Assembly: GCA_016125285.1 (NCBI GenBank) | Contig: WGMA01000039.1 | Location: forward strand, 62,001 to 126,000 | DNA length: 64,000 nt | Reading direction: 5' to 3' | DNA from: Phycisphaera sp. | Lineage (GTDB): Bacteria; Planctomycetota; Phycisphaerae; Phycisphaerales; Zrk34 | Shown: positions 53,459 through 63,558 of the stretch, piece after piece | Position numbering within the stretch: the first letter of the stretch is position 1 | How the letters are laid out: each line of letters starts with the position of its first letter | The notes under the pieces: generated by a model | Databases searched by the model: none | Seen by the model: only the letters and a program-made list of their open reading frames with translations | Told to the model about the DNA's origin: nothing | Translations under genes and position numbers: made by a program

Positions 53459-56400
53459 TCACTTCTGCCACTTGATCTTCAGGCGGGTGAGGATCGGCGC
53501 CGCGGCGCCGTTGCCGAGCTTCTGGTCGGCCAGCTCGAGCTTGCGGACCATCATGTAGATCTCCGCCACGCCACGGTCCTTGGCCTTCTGCACGTTCGCC
53601 GAGTCGGTCTTCATCTGTTCGAGCTGCTTGTCCACGGACTGGAGCCGCAACGACCAGACCTCCCAGTAGGTCTCGGGGTACTTGCCCGATTTGGGATCCG
53701 GCTGGACGTTGTTGATGATCTTGTTGCAGATCGGCAGCACGCCGCTGAGCGGGTTGGCCGGGTCCTTCGCCTCGTAGATGCCCTGAGCGAAGTACGCCTT
53801 GGCGAGGCCGAACATGATGTCCATGTTCTTCGGATTGGTCTTGAACAGCTCCTCGAGGAGCTTCATCGCGTCTTCGTACTTCTTGGCGGCGATGAACTGA
53901 TCGGCGACGATCATCTGGAAGGGCAGCAGCGCCGCCGGGCTCTTGAACTGTTCCTGACGCTTGGCCCAGTCGAGCAGCATCTGCGCGATCTCCACGCCGA
54001 TGTCGTAGAGCTTCTGCGCCTCGGACTTCTGTCCGGGGAGGACTTCCTTGTCGGCCGCCATGCGGTTGATGGACTCGAGCACGCCGCGGATCAGCGGGCC
54101 GCCCTCGTTGGGGAACTGCGCGATGAACTTGCGGATCTCGTCGAGCGCCTTGTCGACGTCGCCGGCCCGGATGTGCAGGTTGATCGACAGGCGACGCTTG
54201 GCGTTGATCAGGTCGCGGAACTCGCTGAACTCCGCGTCGAAGTCCTTGACCAGCGCCCGCGCCAGGGCGATCTGGTTCAGGCCCTCGCCCAGTCCCTCGG
54301 CCTTGATCAGCATCGTGTCGCCGAGCATGTGCTGGAGCTTGGACTTGCGGTCGGCCGGCGCGTTCTGCATCGCGTCCTTGATGACCTTCATCGCCTGATC
54401 GGCCTGCGGCAGCAGGTTGCCGGCGAGCTTCGACTTGTTGTCGCTGTCGGCCGGCTCGGCGAGCCACAATGCGTGCTGGCAGATCAGCATCTCGTACTGC
54501 GAGTCGGCGTAGAACTGGTGGCTCGGACCGATCTTCTTGTACGCCTCGATCGCCTTGTCGTAGTCCTTCTCCTGGCGGAGCATCGCCGCCCAGGTGTACT
54601 GGTGCGTCTTGGCCTCGGGCAGCTGCGGGTACTTCTCCAGCAGCACCTTCAGCGCCTCCTCGACCTTGTCCTTGACGTACTGCTTGTCGGTGTTCTCTTT
54701 GTACACCTGCATGATCAGGGCGATCGCGTTCTGCATCGACAGCTGCGCGTTGGGGTCGTTGGGGTGCTTGTCGGCGATCTCCAGCAGCGTCTCGCCGGCG
54801 TGGTAGAAGTCCCACGCGTTGAAGTACGCGATGCCCAGCTTGAACAACGCCTTGCCGCGCATGCCCTCGCTGAGCGTGTCGCGCTCGAGCAGGCGTGTCA
54901 GCTCCTTGATCGCCGGGGCGAGCTTCTTCTGCGTCTGCGCGATCAGGTCCTTCTTCTTGCTCTCGCTCTTCTCCTCCATCGCCTGGTTGTGCAACTCCAT
55001 GCCCGGGTTGAGCATGTTGTGCTCGACGTGCGCCATGACGACCAGCGGCGGGACCGTCGCGAGGTCGTCGACCTTGATGTCGGCCAGGCGGGCGTAGACG
55101 TGGTTCTCGACCGCGGCGCGGAGGCCGGGGTTGTTGGCCAGCACCGGGTCATTGAACAGGTCGACGTAGGCGTCGTAGTCGTCGGTGAGGCGGAACTGAA
55201 GGTCGTAGGCGAGCACGAGCAGCATCGGGCTGTTCTTGACCAGCGGGTCGCGCTTGATCGCCTGCAGCGCGGCGACGGCCTGGATGACCTCCGGCGACAG
55301 CAGCTTCTTGGCAGGCGGCGCGGCCTTCTTCTTGTCGTCCTTCTTGTCGTCATCCTTCTTGTCATCGGCCTTGGCGTCGGCGGGCTTGCCGGCCGCGCCG
55401 GGCTTGCCGTCGGGCGCCTTCTTGCCGGCGTCCTTCGCGGCGGGCTTCTTGTCGTCCGCCTTCTTGTCGCCGGCCTTGTCGTCCTTCTTTGGAGCGGCCT
55501 TGTCGTCCTTCTTCGGAGCGGCCTTGTCGTCCTTCTTCGGAGCGGCCTTGGGCGCTTCGGCCTTCGCGAGGCCCGGCGCGGCGATCGTCTGCACCATCGC
55601 CAGCTTCACGATCAGCACGTCCATCTGGCTCGTGCCGTTGGCGATCGCGCCCAACGCCTTCTTCAGCGCCTGGTCCGCCGCGACGTGGTCGCCCAGCGCC
55701 AGCTGGATGCGCCCCTGCACGCTGCGCAGCTTCGTGACCACCGACGGGGCGATCTCCTGGCGGCCGACCGCGTCGAGGAAGCGCACGGCCTCCTCGAGCT
55801 CCTCGGTCATCTTGCCGCCGCGGGCCTGGCCCTTGGGCGTCATGCTGAAGTAGTACCGCGCCCACGAGCGGTAGAACGGCAGGCGGATTGCGCCGAAGTC
55901 GTCCTTGAGCATGCGCCACCGGCCGTTGTTGACGAAGTCTTCCTCGAAGTTCGGCTTCTTGGGCAGCAGCAGCGGCATCATGAACCACTGATCGCCGGCG
56001 GACTCCATCATGTTGTACGCGTCCTCGGCGTACTCGTTGAACGCGTCGCGCTGCTCCTTGGTCGGCACGCCGAACTCGACGAACTCCGCGGCGTTGAGCT
56101 CCAGGCGGGGCATGACGACCTCGAAGAGGTACGTCACGTACTCGACCTTCCAGACGATCTGCTTCCAGTGAACGGCCGGGGCCTGCTTGATGATCTGACG
56201 GTAGAGGTCGATGACCTCCATGCCGGCGGCGCGGCGCTTCTCGGGCGTCTCGCCGTCGTCGTCGAGGATGAGCTTCTTCTGCTCGATGAGCACCTCGAGC
56301 CGCTCGATCGGGTCCTTCGGCGGGTTCTTTTCGATGTAGTAGACGATGAGTTCCTTCATGCCGCGGTTCTTGAGTCCGCGGATGAACTCGGCGTCGTCGA

Positions 56401-56527
56401 GATTGCGAGGCCCGGCGAGGGCGGCGGACGGCGCCGCGGCGAAGCCCGCGACAATGGCGAGCAGCGCGACAGCGAGCAGCCCGTCGGCCCTTCGGGTCTT
56501 GACGGAGACGGTCGATTGGTCACACAT
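53459..56527 (-). CDS. Giant TPR-repeat envelope protein
   Basis: A 1,022-residue exported protein with a signal peptide (about 12-38, ending SAALAG). Helical TPR-like repeats fill most of it, such as ALFKLGIAYFNAWDFYHAGE and KYEDAMKLLEELFKTNPKN. A Lys/Asp/Ala low-complexity block (about 330-410) has repeated APKKDDKA. It is the last gene of the ExbB-ExbD-ExbD operon and ends at a strong terminator. It is probably a large periplasmic scaffold driven by or anchoring the motor. The ATG at 56527 is chosen because the signal peptide follows. Confidence 0.78.
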   Translation of the reverse strand: MCDQSTVSVKTRRADGLLAVALLAIVAGFAAAPSAALAGPRNLDDAEFIRGLKNRGMKELIVYYIEKNPPKDPIERLEVLIEQKKLILDDDGETPEKRRAAGMEVIDLYRQIIKQAPAVHWKQIVWKVEYVTYLFEVVMPRLELNAAEFVEFGVPTKEQRDAFNEYAEDAYNMMESAGDQWFMMPLLLPKKPNFEEDFVNNGRWRMLKDDFGAIRLPFYRSWARYYFSMTPKGQARGGKMTEELEEAVRFLDAVGRQEIAPSVVTKLRSVQGRIQLALGDHVAADQALKKALGAIANGTSQMDVLIVKLAMVQTIAAPGLAKAEAPKAAPKKDDKAAPKKDDKAAPKKDDKAGDKKADDKKPAAKDAGKKAPDGKPGAAGKPADAKADDKKDDDKKDDKKKAAPPAKKLLSPEVIQAVAALQAIKRDPLVKNSPMLLVLAYDLQFRLTDDYDAYVDLFNDPVLANNPGLRAAVENHVYARLADIKVDDLATVPPLVVMAHVEHNMLNPGMELHNQAMEEKSESKKKDLIAQTQKKLAPAIKELTRLLERDTLSEGMRGKALFKLGIAYFNAWDFYHAGETLLEIADKHPNDPNAQLSMQNAIALIMQVYKENTDKQYVKDKVEEALKVLLEKYPQLPEAKTHQYTWAAMLRQEKDYDKAIEAYKKIGPSHQFYADSQYEMLICQHALWLAEPADSDNKSKLAGNLLPQADQAMKVIKDAMQNAPADRKSKLQHMLGDTMLIKAEGLGEGLNQIALARALVKDFDAEFSEFRDLINAKRRLSINLHIRAGDVDKALDEIRKFIAQFPNEGGPLIRGVLESINRMAADKEVLPGQKSEAQKLYDIGVEIAQMLLDWAKRQEQFKSPAALLPFQMIVADQFIAAKKYEDAMKLLEELFKTNPKNMDIMFGLAKAYFAQGIYEAKDPANPLSGVLPICNKIINNVQPDPKSGKYPETYWEVWSLRLQSVDKQLEQMKTDSANVQKAKDRGVAEIYMMVRKLELADQKLGNGAAAPILTRLKIKWQK

Positions 56528-56576
56528 GGCGATCGGCTTCCGTGAGAGGTTGCGAATCAGCCGCGCCCGGGTTTGA

Positions 56577-57080
56577 TCAGTTGCCGGGCTCGGAGAAGTT
56601 GATGTTTTCGTACTTCGCGCGGACACACGCGTTGAACGCGTTGACGACGTGGCCCCAGCGGACCGTGGAATCCGGCTTGATGATAATCGGATCGTCCTTG
56701 TTGTACACCGCGAACGCGCCGCCGGAGCCGACCTGCATGCTCCGCAGCGTCTGGTAGAGCTCGGGGAAGTCCGCCGGGGCGGTGGGCATGCCCTCGAGCT
56801 GGATCAGCACGTCTTCGCCGCCGGCGCTCTTGAGCAGGACCTTGATCGGTTGTTTGGGCGTGTCGGTGTCGGCCTGCTTGCCCTGCCCGACGGGCAGCTC
56901 GGCGGGCAGGATGCCCTCACCGACGGCGAAGCTGGCGGTCAGCACGAAGAAGATCAGCAGCTGGAACACGACGTCCATCATGGACGTGAGGTTCAGGTCG
57001 CCCATCTTGTGGGGCTTGGCCTTGCCCTTCTTCGGCGGCAGTTCGGGCTCGGCGGGCTTGCTGGGGGCTTGAGCAGCCAT
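56577..57080 (-). CDS. ExbD/TolR-family protein, second copy
   Basis: A 167-residue protein. After a Pro/Lys-rich cytoplasmic start, one membrane helix has the conserved proton-path Asp in LNLTSMMDVVFQLLIFFVL. The C-terminal part is a periplasmic domain. With ExbB it forms a proton-driven motor that moves outer-membrane partners. It is the second of two adjacent ExbD genes. Confidence 0.9.
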   Translation of the reverse strand: MAAQAPSKPAEPELPPKKGKAKPHKMGDLNLTSMMDVVFQLLIFFVLTASFAVGEGILPAELPVGQGKQADTDTPKQPIKVLLKSAGGEDVLIQLEGMPTAPADFPELYQTLRSMQVGSGGAFAVYNKDDPIIIKPDSTVRWGHVVNAFNACVRAKYENINFSEPGN

Positions 57081-57140
57081 GAGTCACTCTCCTACTCACT
57101 AAGTCCGTGAGCGTGCGGGTCACTCGAACGGACGGGACGA

Positions 57141-57599
57141 TCAGTCGCGCTTGTCCGGGTCGACCAGCGCGACAAGGTTGATCCGCGAGATCTCGGCCTG
57201 CGTGATCGCGGTCATGATCTTTTGTACGTGCTGGTACTCGATCTTGTTGTCGGCACGCAGGTCGATTTCCGTATTTTCGTCGATCCCTTTTTGCGTCTTG
57301 AGAATCGTCGTCAGGTCGACCAATGCACCGGGCGGCAGCTTGTTCGATCCGACCTGGATGTACTTCGGGATCGTCTCGATGTTCTCGTCAGCCACCACGT
57401 TGACGATGAGGCGTGGCCGAGCCTTTTCGGGTGTATACGCGACGGACTTGTCCGGCGTGGGCGGTTCGAGCTCGGGCAGGTCCATGGACTGGAAGTTGGT
57501 GATCAGCAGGAAGAACACGATCAGCTGAAACACCACGTCCATCATGGAGGTGAGGTTGAGGTCGACCTTGCCGGACTCGACTTTCTTTTTCTTAGCCAT
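57141..57599 (-). CDS. ExbD/TolR-family protein, first copy
   Basis: A 152-residue protein with the same helix and Asp (DLNLTSMMDVVFQLIVFFLL). The periplasmic domain differs from the second copy. The N-terminus is short and Lys-rich. It lies between ExbB and the other ExbD, so the two may form hetero-dimers in the motor. Confidence 0.9.
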   Translation of the reverse strand: MAKKKKVESGKVDLNLTSMMDVVFQLIVFFLLITNFQSMDLPELEPPTPDKSVAYTPEKARPRLIVNVVADENIETIPKYIQVGSNKLPPGALVDLTTILKTQKGIDENTEIDLRADNKIEYQHVQKIMTAITQAEISRINLVALVDPDKRD

Positions 57600-57663
57600 G
57601 GCGTAAGCCTCGTGAGGGGCGCGTATGGGTCACTGGCCGGGCGTCATCGGGCACGGGCCCGGA

Positions 57664-58512
57664 TCACGCCGGTCGCGGACGCGGCGCGGCGCCGGCCGAG
57701 CCGCTCGAAGCCGCGGCCTTCTTCTTGGCGCCGGGCTGGAACTGGCTGATCATCGCCTCGCACTGGATGACGATCTCGATCATCAGGTCTTCGATCTTGT
57801 TGCGGACCAGAGCGGCGGCGGCGACCGCGGGGATACCGACGATCAGACCCCAGAAGGTCGTCACGAGGGCGGTCGAAATACCACCGGCGAGCTCGGCCGG
57901 GTCAGGCTGGCCGCCGACTTCCACGATCGTCTGGAACGCCACGATCATGCCGTACACCGTACCGAACAGACCGATCATGGGACCGACGGCGCCGAGCACG
58001 TTGAGGACTTCGACGGATCGCACGCGTTTGGCGCCGAGGATGTCGGCGGTGTCCTCGATGGCGCGTTGCATGGAGGCGTAGCCGTTGGCGGCTTCGGAGA
58101 GCGAGGCGTGCAGGATCTGGCCGAAGGTCGAGTCGTCGGCGGCGGCGCGCTCGATGGCCTCGCGGAAGCGACGCTCGGCGAGCAGCTCCTCCATGGCGGC
58201 GACGGACTCCGGCGGCATGAGGGTCAGCAGGCGGTTCTCCATGTAGTACTTGATCACCAACGCCATCGTGCAGACGGACATGATGATCAGCACCCAGGTG
58301 ATGATCAGACCAAGGATGTTGTCGGACAGGAAGAACATCTGGAAGGCGCTGGTCGAGGCCGAGCCTCCACCGCCGCCACCACCGCCTCCGCCCGCGGGGG
58401 CCGCCGCCGGCGCCGCCGCTTCATCCTGGGCCAGGACGGTCGAAGTCCAAGCCATCGCACCGATCAGGACGGGGGCAATGGCCCACCACGCTCGCAAGAT
58501 TCCTGCACGCAT
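57664..58512 (-). CDS. ExbB/TolQ/MotA-family motor protein with Gly linker
   Basis: A 282-residue protein. A signal-like segment (about 1-28) is followed by an Ala/Pro stretch and ten consecutive glycines. Three membrane helices follow, with family blocks LNVLGAVGPMIGLFGTVYGM and the final STALVTTFWGLIVGIPAVAA. It is the stator channel for ExbD. No TonB-like gene is in the operon. A 140-base gap separates it from the upstream TPR gene. Confidence 0.9.
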   Translation of the reverse strand: MRAGILRAWWAIAPVLIGAMAWTSTVLAQDEAAAPAAAPAGGGGGGGGGGSASTSAFQMFFLSDNILGLIITWVLIIMSVCTMALVIKYYMENRLLTLMPPESVAAMEELLAERRFREAIERAAADDSTFGQILHASLSEAANGYASMQRAIEDTADILGAKRVRSVEVLNVLGAVGPMIGLFGTVYGMIVAFQTIVEVGGQPDPAELAGGISTALVTTFWGLIVGIPAVAAAALVRNKIEDLMIEIVIQCEAMISQFQPGAKKKAAASSGSAGAAPRPRPA

Positions 58513-58651
58513 ACCTACTCCTCACGACAATTCTGGAAAACGATTGGGGTTGCTATATCACGCCGTTACGCACGCGCCGCGACAGTGCCGCGGGGGGTGT
58601 ATCTGGTTTGGGCTCTCTACAACGCAGTGTCGTCGGGTCCGTTCGGGGGTC

Positions 58652-59668
58652 TTACTGTGACAGTGAACCCAACAGGTCCTGGACTTCCTTTGCCGCGTCT
58701 CGGTTTTCCTTGTCGTCACCGATCAGCTTCCTGGCTTCCGTCCAGAGGTTCCGCGCATGGTCAGTCTTGCCCAGCTTCTTGAAGACCTTGCCGGCCTCCA
58801 CGAGAGCGGGGACGTAGAAATCGGTCTGACGGGGTTCGTAATGAACGATCACCCGCATGTACGATTCGAGAGCGTCCATGTCCTTGCCGGACCCTTCGAG
58901 CGCCTGACCACGCTGGAACAGCAGCTTCGACAGCGACACACCGCGGTCGTCGATCTGCTTGTCGATCGTCTTGAGCGCGTCGTCGAACTTGCCTTCCTTG
59001 ATGAAGTCGCCCACGACGTCGCGCCGCGCTTCCGCCGCGTCAACCAGACCGCTCTGGGGCGTCGTCGGGTCCACTTCGATCTTCTTGCCCTCTTTGAGCG
59101 CGTCGTTGATCTCGCCGAGATACTGCTTGGCTTCCAGCGTCGTGGCCGACCGCAGCAGGGCTTCGACGCGGCTCTGCAGCGCCTTCTGCTCGGCTTCCTT
59201 GCTCGGCATGTTGGTCGGCTTGATGCCCTGAACGAACGGCGAGGTGTCCAGCGACAGCAGCTGGACGTAGAAAACCAGCGCCCGCTCGAACTGGTCCGAC
59301 TTGTCGAGGCAGTAGACCAGCTTGGACCCGACGATCAGCTGCAGGTAATCCTTGTCGAGCCGCTTGAAGACCTGCTCGAGCACGCCGGCGGCGGTGCGGT
59401 AGTCCTTCTTGGCGATGGCGGCGTCGGCTTTCTCCAACTCCGGATAGCTGCTGAGTTTAAGGCCCTTGATGCGGGCGAGATCGGCGGAGCGTTCACCGGC
59501 GGGGCCGATGAAGTAGAGCTGTCCTTCGCGTAATCCGGTGATCCGGATGTTCTTGAACTCAAAGCCGTCGACGGTGATGTCGTCGGCGAGTGTGACGCCG
59601 GAGGCCGTCAGCAGGAGTGTGACAGCGAGCGGCGCGATCAGGATACGGAAGGCTTGGCGTGTTTTCAT
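58652..59668 (-). CDS. Exported TPR-like protein of the envelope cluster
   Basis: A 338-residue protein with a signal peptide (about 1-28). Its beginning has a small beta domain (FEFKNIRITGLREGQLYFIG), followed by TPR-like helices (KFDDALKTIDKQIDDRGVSL and GKVFKKLGKTDHARNLWTEA). Its start overlaps the VWA gene's stop by ATGA, so the two are coupled. It may bridge the VWA protein and the ExbBD motor. Confidence 0.75.
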   Translation of the reverse strand: MKTRQAFRILIAPLAVTLLLTASGVTLADDITVDGFEFKNIRITGLREGQLYFIGPAGERSADLARIKGLKLSSYPELEKADAAIAKKDYRTAAGVLEQVFKRLDKDYLQLIVGSKLVYCLDKSDQFERALVFYVQLLSLDTSPFVQGIKPTNMPSKEAEQKALQSRVEALLRSATTLEAKQYLGEINDALKEGKKIEVDPTTPQSGLVDAAEARRDVVGDFIKEGKFDDALKTIDKQIDDRGVSLSKLLFQRGQALEGSGKDMDALESYMRVIVHYEPRQTDFYVPALVEAGKVFKKLGKTDHARNLWTEARKLIGDDKENRDAAKEVQDLLGSLSQ

Positions 59669-60819
59669 TTGAGGCCGAGGTCCGCTTCGGTGATGAACTT
59701 GTACACCCCGCCGTGCTCCTTCGCCAGATCGCGCAGCGTGTTGAGCGGGTCGGGATGCAGGAACTGGATCGTGTTGAGCTTGATCTTGCGATCCTTGTTG
59801 AGCTTGTCGAGCATCGCCATCAGGGCGCCGCGGTCGACTTCGTACTTGCCGCGGCCGGTGATGTTATCGGACAGCAGGAACACCAGCTCGGGGCGGTACC
59901 GCATGGCCAACTGCAGCGTGGCGATGGGGTCGGTGATGCCGCGGGGGATGATGTTGCCGGACTCGAGGCTGATGTAGTCGGCACAGCGCTTCTTCATCTC
60001 GCTCGACGCGGTCTTCCAGCCGCGCGGCGGGACCTCGCGGGGCTCGCCGGCCTGGAAGAAGATGATGCTGAACTCCTGCTTGTCGCTCAGCTCGCTGATC
60101 GAGCGCTTCAGCTCCTTGATCACGAACGGCAGCGTATCGATGAGCGAGCCGGACGCGTCCACGATGTAGATGATCTTGCGGGCGTTGCCGCCGGTGCCGT
60201 AGAAGCCGGCGGAGATGCCGGTCGACGTGCCGGTGGTCGTGCCGAACGGCGCCATCTTGCCGCCGCCGCCGCCGCCGGACAGGCCGACGAGGCTGAGGTT
60301 GTTCTCGGTGTTCGACGAGAGGTTGTTCATGGATTCGGACGTGCTGACGTCCTCGGCCTGCACGTCGCGGACCTGCTGTGTCGCCTGAAGGTCCAGCGAC
60401 TCGGACTGCGTGAGCTGACCGCCGGGGTTATCCGACAGGCGGGCGATCGGGATGATCGGCACGTCCTCTTCGGTGACCTGCAGGTACGACCAGACCAGGA
60501 ACAGCGCCAGGACGATCAGGCCGAGGTGGAACAGCAGCGAGGTCATCCACGGCAGCATCTCGCGGAGGACGTCGTTGACCTCACCGGCCACGCCTTCCTC
60601 TTCCTCGTCCTCTTCGTCTTCGGGGTTCTCGCCCTCGGCCGGGGGTTGGCCGGAGTTGCCCTGACCGGGCTTGCCGCCGGGGTTCGGCTTGGGCTGCGGT
60701 GAAGGCGCGGCGAAAAGGATCATCAGCGCCGGGCCGAGCATCGCCAGGAGGGCGAGCGCGAGCGACAGCGATGTGAAGTGAAGCACGTTGGCCACGGCAG
60801 TCATCAGGTGTCCCGTCAT
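59665..60819 (-). CDS. Membrane-anchored VWA-domain protein
   Basis: A 384-residue protein. Two membrane helices (about 10-35 and 88-110) flank an acidic loop rich in Glu and Asp. The C-terminal VWA domain has the MIDAS motif in IIYIVDASGSLIDTL, and LVFLLSDNITGRG supplies another ligand. VWA domains bind protein partners through a metal ion. GGAGG precedes the ATG. It heads the operon that continues with TPR, ExbB and ExbD genes. Confidence 0.83.
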   Translation of the reverse strand: MTGHLMTAVANVLHFTSLSLALALLAMLGPALMILFAAPSPQPKPNPGGKPGQGNSGQPPAEGENPEDEEDEEEEGVAGEVNDVLREMLPWMTSLLFHLGLIVLALFLVWSYLQVTEEDVPIIPIARLSDNPGGQLTQSESLDLQATQQVRDVQAEDVSTSESMNNLSSNTENNLSLVGLSGGGGGGKMAPFGTTTGTSTGISAGFYGTGGNARKIIYIVDASGSLIDTLPFVIKELKRSISELSDKQEFSIIFFQAGEPREVPPRGWKTASSEMKKRCADYISLESGNIIPRGITDPIATLQLAMRYRPELVFLLSDNITGRGKYEVDRGALMAMLDKLNKDRKIKLNTIQFLHPDPLNTLRDLAKEHGGVYKFITEADLGLK

Positions 60820-61199
60820 CGGATGACCTCCTCGTCGATTCAGAGGGTCGCCTTCGATCGGGATCGTGTCGGATCCGATCCCGAAGGGGGTGTGAGGTCG
60901 TACGAACCAGATTGTGGCGCGATCGCCATCACACCCTTGGGCCGCCCCGGAGCGGTTCTTCCCATCATGGTTGGGAAGACGCATATTGAACGCGATTCCG
61001 TACTAAATGTCCAGTCGGCCCGGTTCGCGATTCAATAGGACGCGGTCCATCGAAGGATTCTACACCGCGCCGGTCGTTTCGTCGCGTGAAAACGACTACG
61101 CCGAACACACTTCGGCCAGACCGTCGCACCCGATTTAGACGCGCCGAATCCGTCAGGGTTCCGCAACCTGCGGGATTTCGTAGGTTCCAGCGACCCGGG
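60820..61199. other. 380-base gap upstream of the envelope operon
   Basis: No gene is evident. It should contain the promoter for the VWA-led operon; TGGACA and a weak AT-rich -10 can be read on the minus strand near 61000, but I do not rely on them. Confidence 0.35.
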
Positions 61200-63497
61200 T
61201 CACTTGCGTTCGTAACCCGTTTCGAACGGCCGATCCTCACGCAGCGCCCGGTCCTCGGGCTTCAGCGCCTTCATCGCCTTGCGGTACTCGTCCATGCCCG
61301 GCGGCTCGGGGAACGCCACCGCCGGCAGGAACCGCATCCGCTCCACCAACGGATAAAGCCGCGGACGGATGAAATCGAACGTCCGACGCTTCAGGCCGTC
61401 GTCCGCGTTCTTCCACACGCGGCTCTTGTGCAGCGTGTATTCCTGGCTGGGCACCGGCTGGAGCATGTACACCACGAACGTCTGGGCCAGCATGTCGCTG
61501 AACGGCGGCAGGTCCATGCGGCGACGCACGCCTTCGAACACCTGGCTCGAGCCCGCGTGCTTCTGCTGGTAGAACGCGTGGATCTGGCGCGCCATCGTGA
61601 TCAGCTTCTCGGCCTGATCGACGTCGCCCGTCGCGTAGCCCTGCTCGAACGCCCGGGTGATGTAGCCGTTCACCGCCGTGCGCGCCGCGTCCGGGTCTTC
61701 CATCGCCTCGGAGCGGATCGTCTCGTACATCACGAAGTCCTTGAGCGTCTTGGCGTAGCGCTGCATCGAATGCGGCTCGCGGTTGCCGTACAGCTTGCGC
61801 GCCCGCTTGAGGTACTTCTCGGCGCCGGCCTCGTCGCCGTAGAAGTACAACGCCTGAATCGCCCAGATCAGGAAGTTCTCGTGGCCCGCCTTGAAGCTGT
61901 CGGGCGCGACGCCGACGTCCATGCGGCCGGAATCCTTGATGTCCACCACGCGCTCGTACGCCCCGAACACCGCCGCGTCGTACGCGTCGATAAACCGCGG
62001 GTCGGCCAGCGTGCGGTAGTACTGGCTGACCGGGTCGAAGATGATCTTGCCGTTGTGCAGCAGCGACTGAAGGCCGTGCAGCAGCTGGCGGTCGGTGTTC
62101 AGCACGTCGAAGTCTTCCGGCCGCAGCAGGCCCTTGGACTTCCGCACGCCCAGCGCCGCCCAGTACATGCCGTGTGACCCGGGGTGACGCCAGTCCGCCG
62201 GCACCGGCGTCGGCTTCTCGCCTTCACGCACGTACCAGTAGCCCTCCATCAGCGCCAGCATCCAAACCGGGTCCATCTTGTACACGCCGTCGATCACCTT
62301 CGCCTCGGTGAACTCCATCAGCTTCCGGAACTCGGGCTGCGTCGACTCGTTGTCCATCAGCGACATCAGCAGCTCGTTCTTCGGGTCGTCCTTGATCTGG
62401 ATGCCCATCGCCTCGTCGTCGCCGGAATCGCGCAGGGCCTGCAGCACGTGCACCCGACGCAGCAGTTCCATGTCGATCTTCATGCCCACGCCCGTCAGCT
62501 GGTCGATGATCGGCGCGAGGTCCGGTTCCAGCAACAACAGGCGCTGCAGCGGGTCGATCCGACCCACCTCGTCCAGCTTGAGGTTCAGCGCGATCAGCGC
62601 GTCGACCTTCGCGATCTGATCGGGGGCCTTGGACAACACCCGGTCGTGGATCATGTCGAGGTTCACCTTCATCCGCTGCAGCGACAGCGCCCCGAGCATC
62701 TGCACCTCGCTGCGCAGCGATTCGTCGTCCGCGATGAACGACGTGTCCTTCGACAACTCCTTGATCTTTTGAATCATCTTGCGCGTGGGGTTGCGCGTGT
62801 TGATGTACAGCTCGTACGCCCGGGCGATCCGCCGCATGTCCGCGATCGACGCGTATTCCATCAGCGGCTTGCCCGACTCGTCGAGCACCGGCTTGCCGTC
62901 GTCGTCCAGCTGCGGCACCATCCCCTCGCGCGGCGTGCCCAGCACCTCCTGCCACTCCATCGCCAGCTGCTTCTTGTAGTACCAGTGCATCTCGTCGGAG
63001 AACTGGCCGATCTTGTGCAGGAAGATCCACCCCAGCTCCTTGTACAGCAGCACGTTGTTGGGGTTGTACGGGATGCCCTTGTCGCGCAGCAGCTTGATGC
63101 CGTTCTGCACCCACATCCACCGTTCCTGCGGCGTGTGGGTCGTGACCGAGATGTTGTACGCCATGTTCCACGCGTGGAAGGCCCACACCTTCGGGAACCG
63201 CGGCTGGAGCTTCGTGATCAGGTCCGCGAGCTTGGCCGCCTCGTAGTGCTTGCCGTCCTGCTTCATCTGCGTGGCGCGGGCCCAGAGGATGTCGACGAAC
63301 AACCCGCGGAAGCTCGCCAGCGACGTGTAGAGGATCGCGATGTCCGGCGGCATGTTCTCCATCAGGTCGTCACCGGCCGTCAGCTGCAGCGCCTGGCTCT
63401 CGGCCTTGATGCCCGGGATGAGCATCCCGGCGCCGGTGTAGGCGCCGACCATGCAGACGACGGCGATGAGGATGATCAGTCGGTCTTTGGGGTTCAT
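61200..63497 (-). CDS. Large TPR-like membrane-anchored protein
   Basis: A 765-residue protein. One N-terminal membrane helix (about 7-30, IILIAVVCMVGAYTGAGMLI) is followed by helical repeats without a known enzyme motif. Early TPR-like units (WARATQMKQDGKHYEAAKLA) and later ones (GAEKYLKRARKLYGNREPHS) are visible. Similar large repeat proteins are found in Planctomycetota. It follows the ABC-permease-like gene with a 61-base gap and probably belongs to the same unit. Confidence 0.7.
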   Translation of the reverse strand: MNPKDRLIILIAVVCMVGAYTGAGMLIPGIKAESQALQLTAGDDLMENMPPDIAILYTSLASFRGLFVDILWARATQMKQDGKHYEAAKLADLITKLQPRFPKVWAFHAWNMAYNISVTTHTPQERWMWVQNGIKLLRDKGIPYNPNNVLLYKELGWIFLHKIGQFSDEMHWYYKKQLAMEWQEVLGTPREGMVPQLDDDGKPVLDESGKPLMEYASIADMRRIARAYELYINTRNPTRKMIQKIKELSKDTSFIADDESLRSEVQMLGALSLQRMKVNLDMIHDRVLSKAPDQIAKVDALIALNLKLDEVGRIDPLQRLLLLEPDLAPIIDQLTGVGMKIDMELLRRVHVLQALRDSGDDEAMGIQIKDDPKNELLMSLMDNESTQPEFRKLMEFTEAKVIDGVYKMDPVWMLALMEGYWYVREGEKPTPVPADWRHPGSHGMYWAALGVRKSKGLLRPEDFDVLNTDRQLLHGLQSLLHNGKIIFDPVSQYYRTLADPRFIDAYDAAVFGAYERVVDIKDSGRMDVGVAPDSFKAGHENFLIWAIQALYFYGDEAGAEKYLKRARKLYGNREPHSMQRYAKTLKDFVMYETIRSEAMEDPDAARTAVNGYITRAFEQGYATGDVDQAEKLITMARQIHAFYQQKHAGSSQVFEGVRRRMDLPPFSDMLAQTFVVYMLQPVPSQEYTLHKSRVWKNADDGLKRRTFDFIRPRLYPLVERMRFLPAVAFPEPPGMDEYRKAMKALKPEDRALREDRPFETGYERK

Positions 63498-63558
63498 GTT
63501 CGACTCACGTGGAGTGTCTCTGTCTTGCTACCGTCGCCGCCGTTGCCGGGTTCGCACG

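Noticed and set aside
52997-56545. A 1,182-residue open frame on the plus strand
   Set aside because: It is antisense to endonuclease IV and the giant TPR gene. It is a Leu/Val/Arg-rich shadow with no signal peptide or domain.
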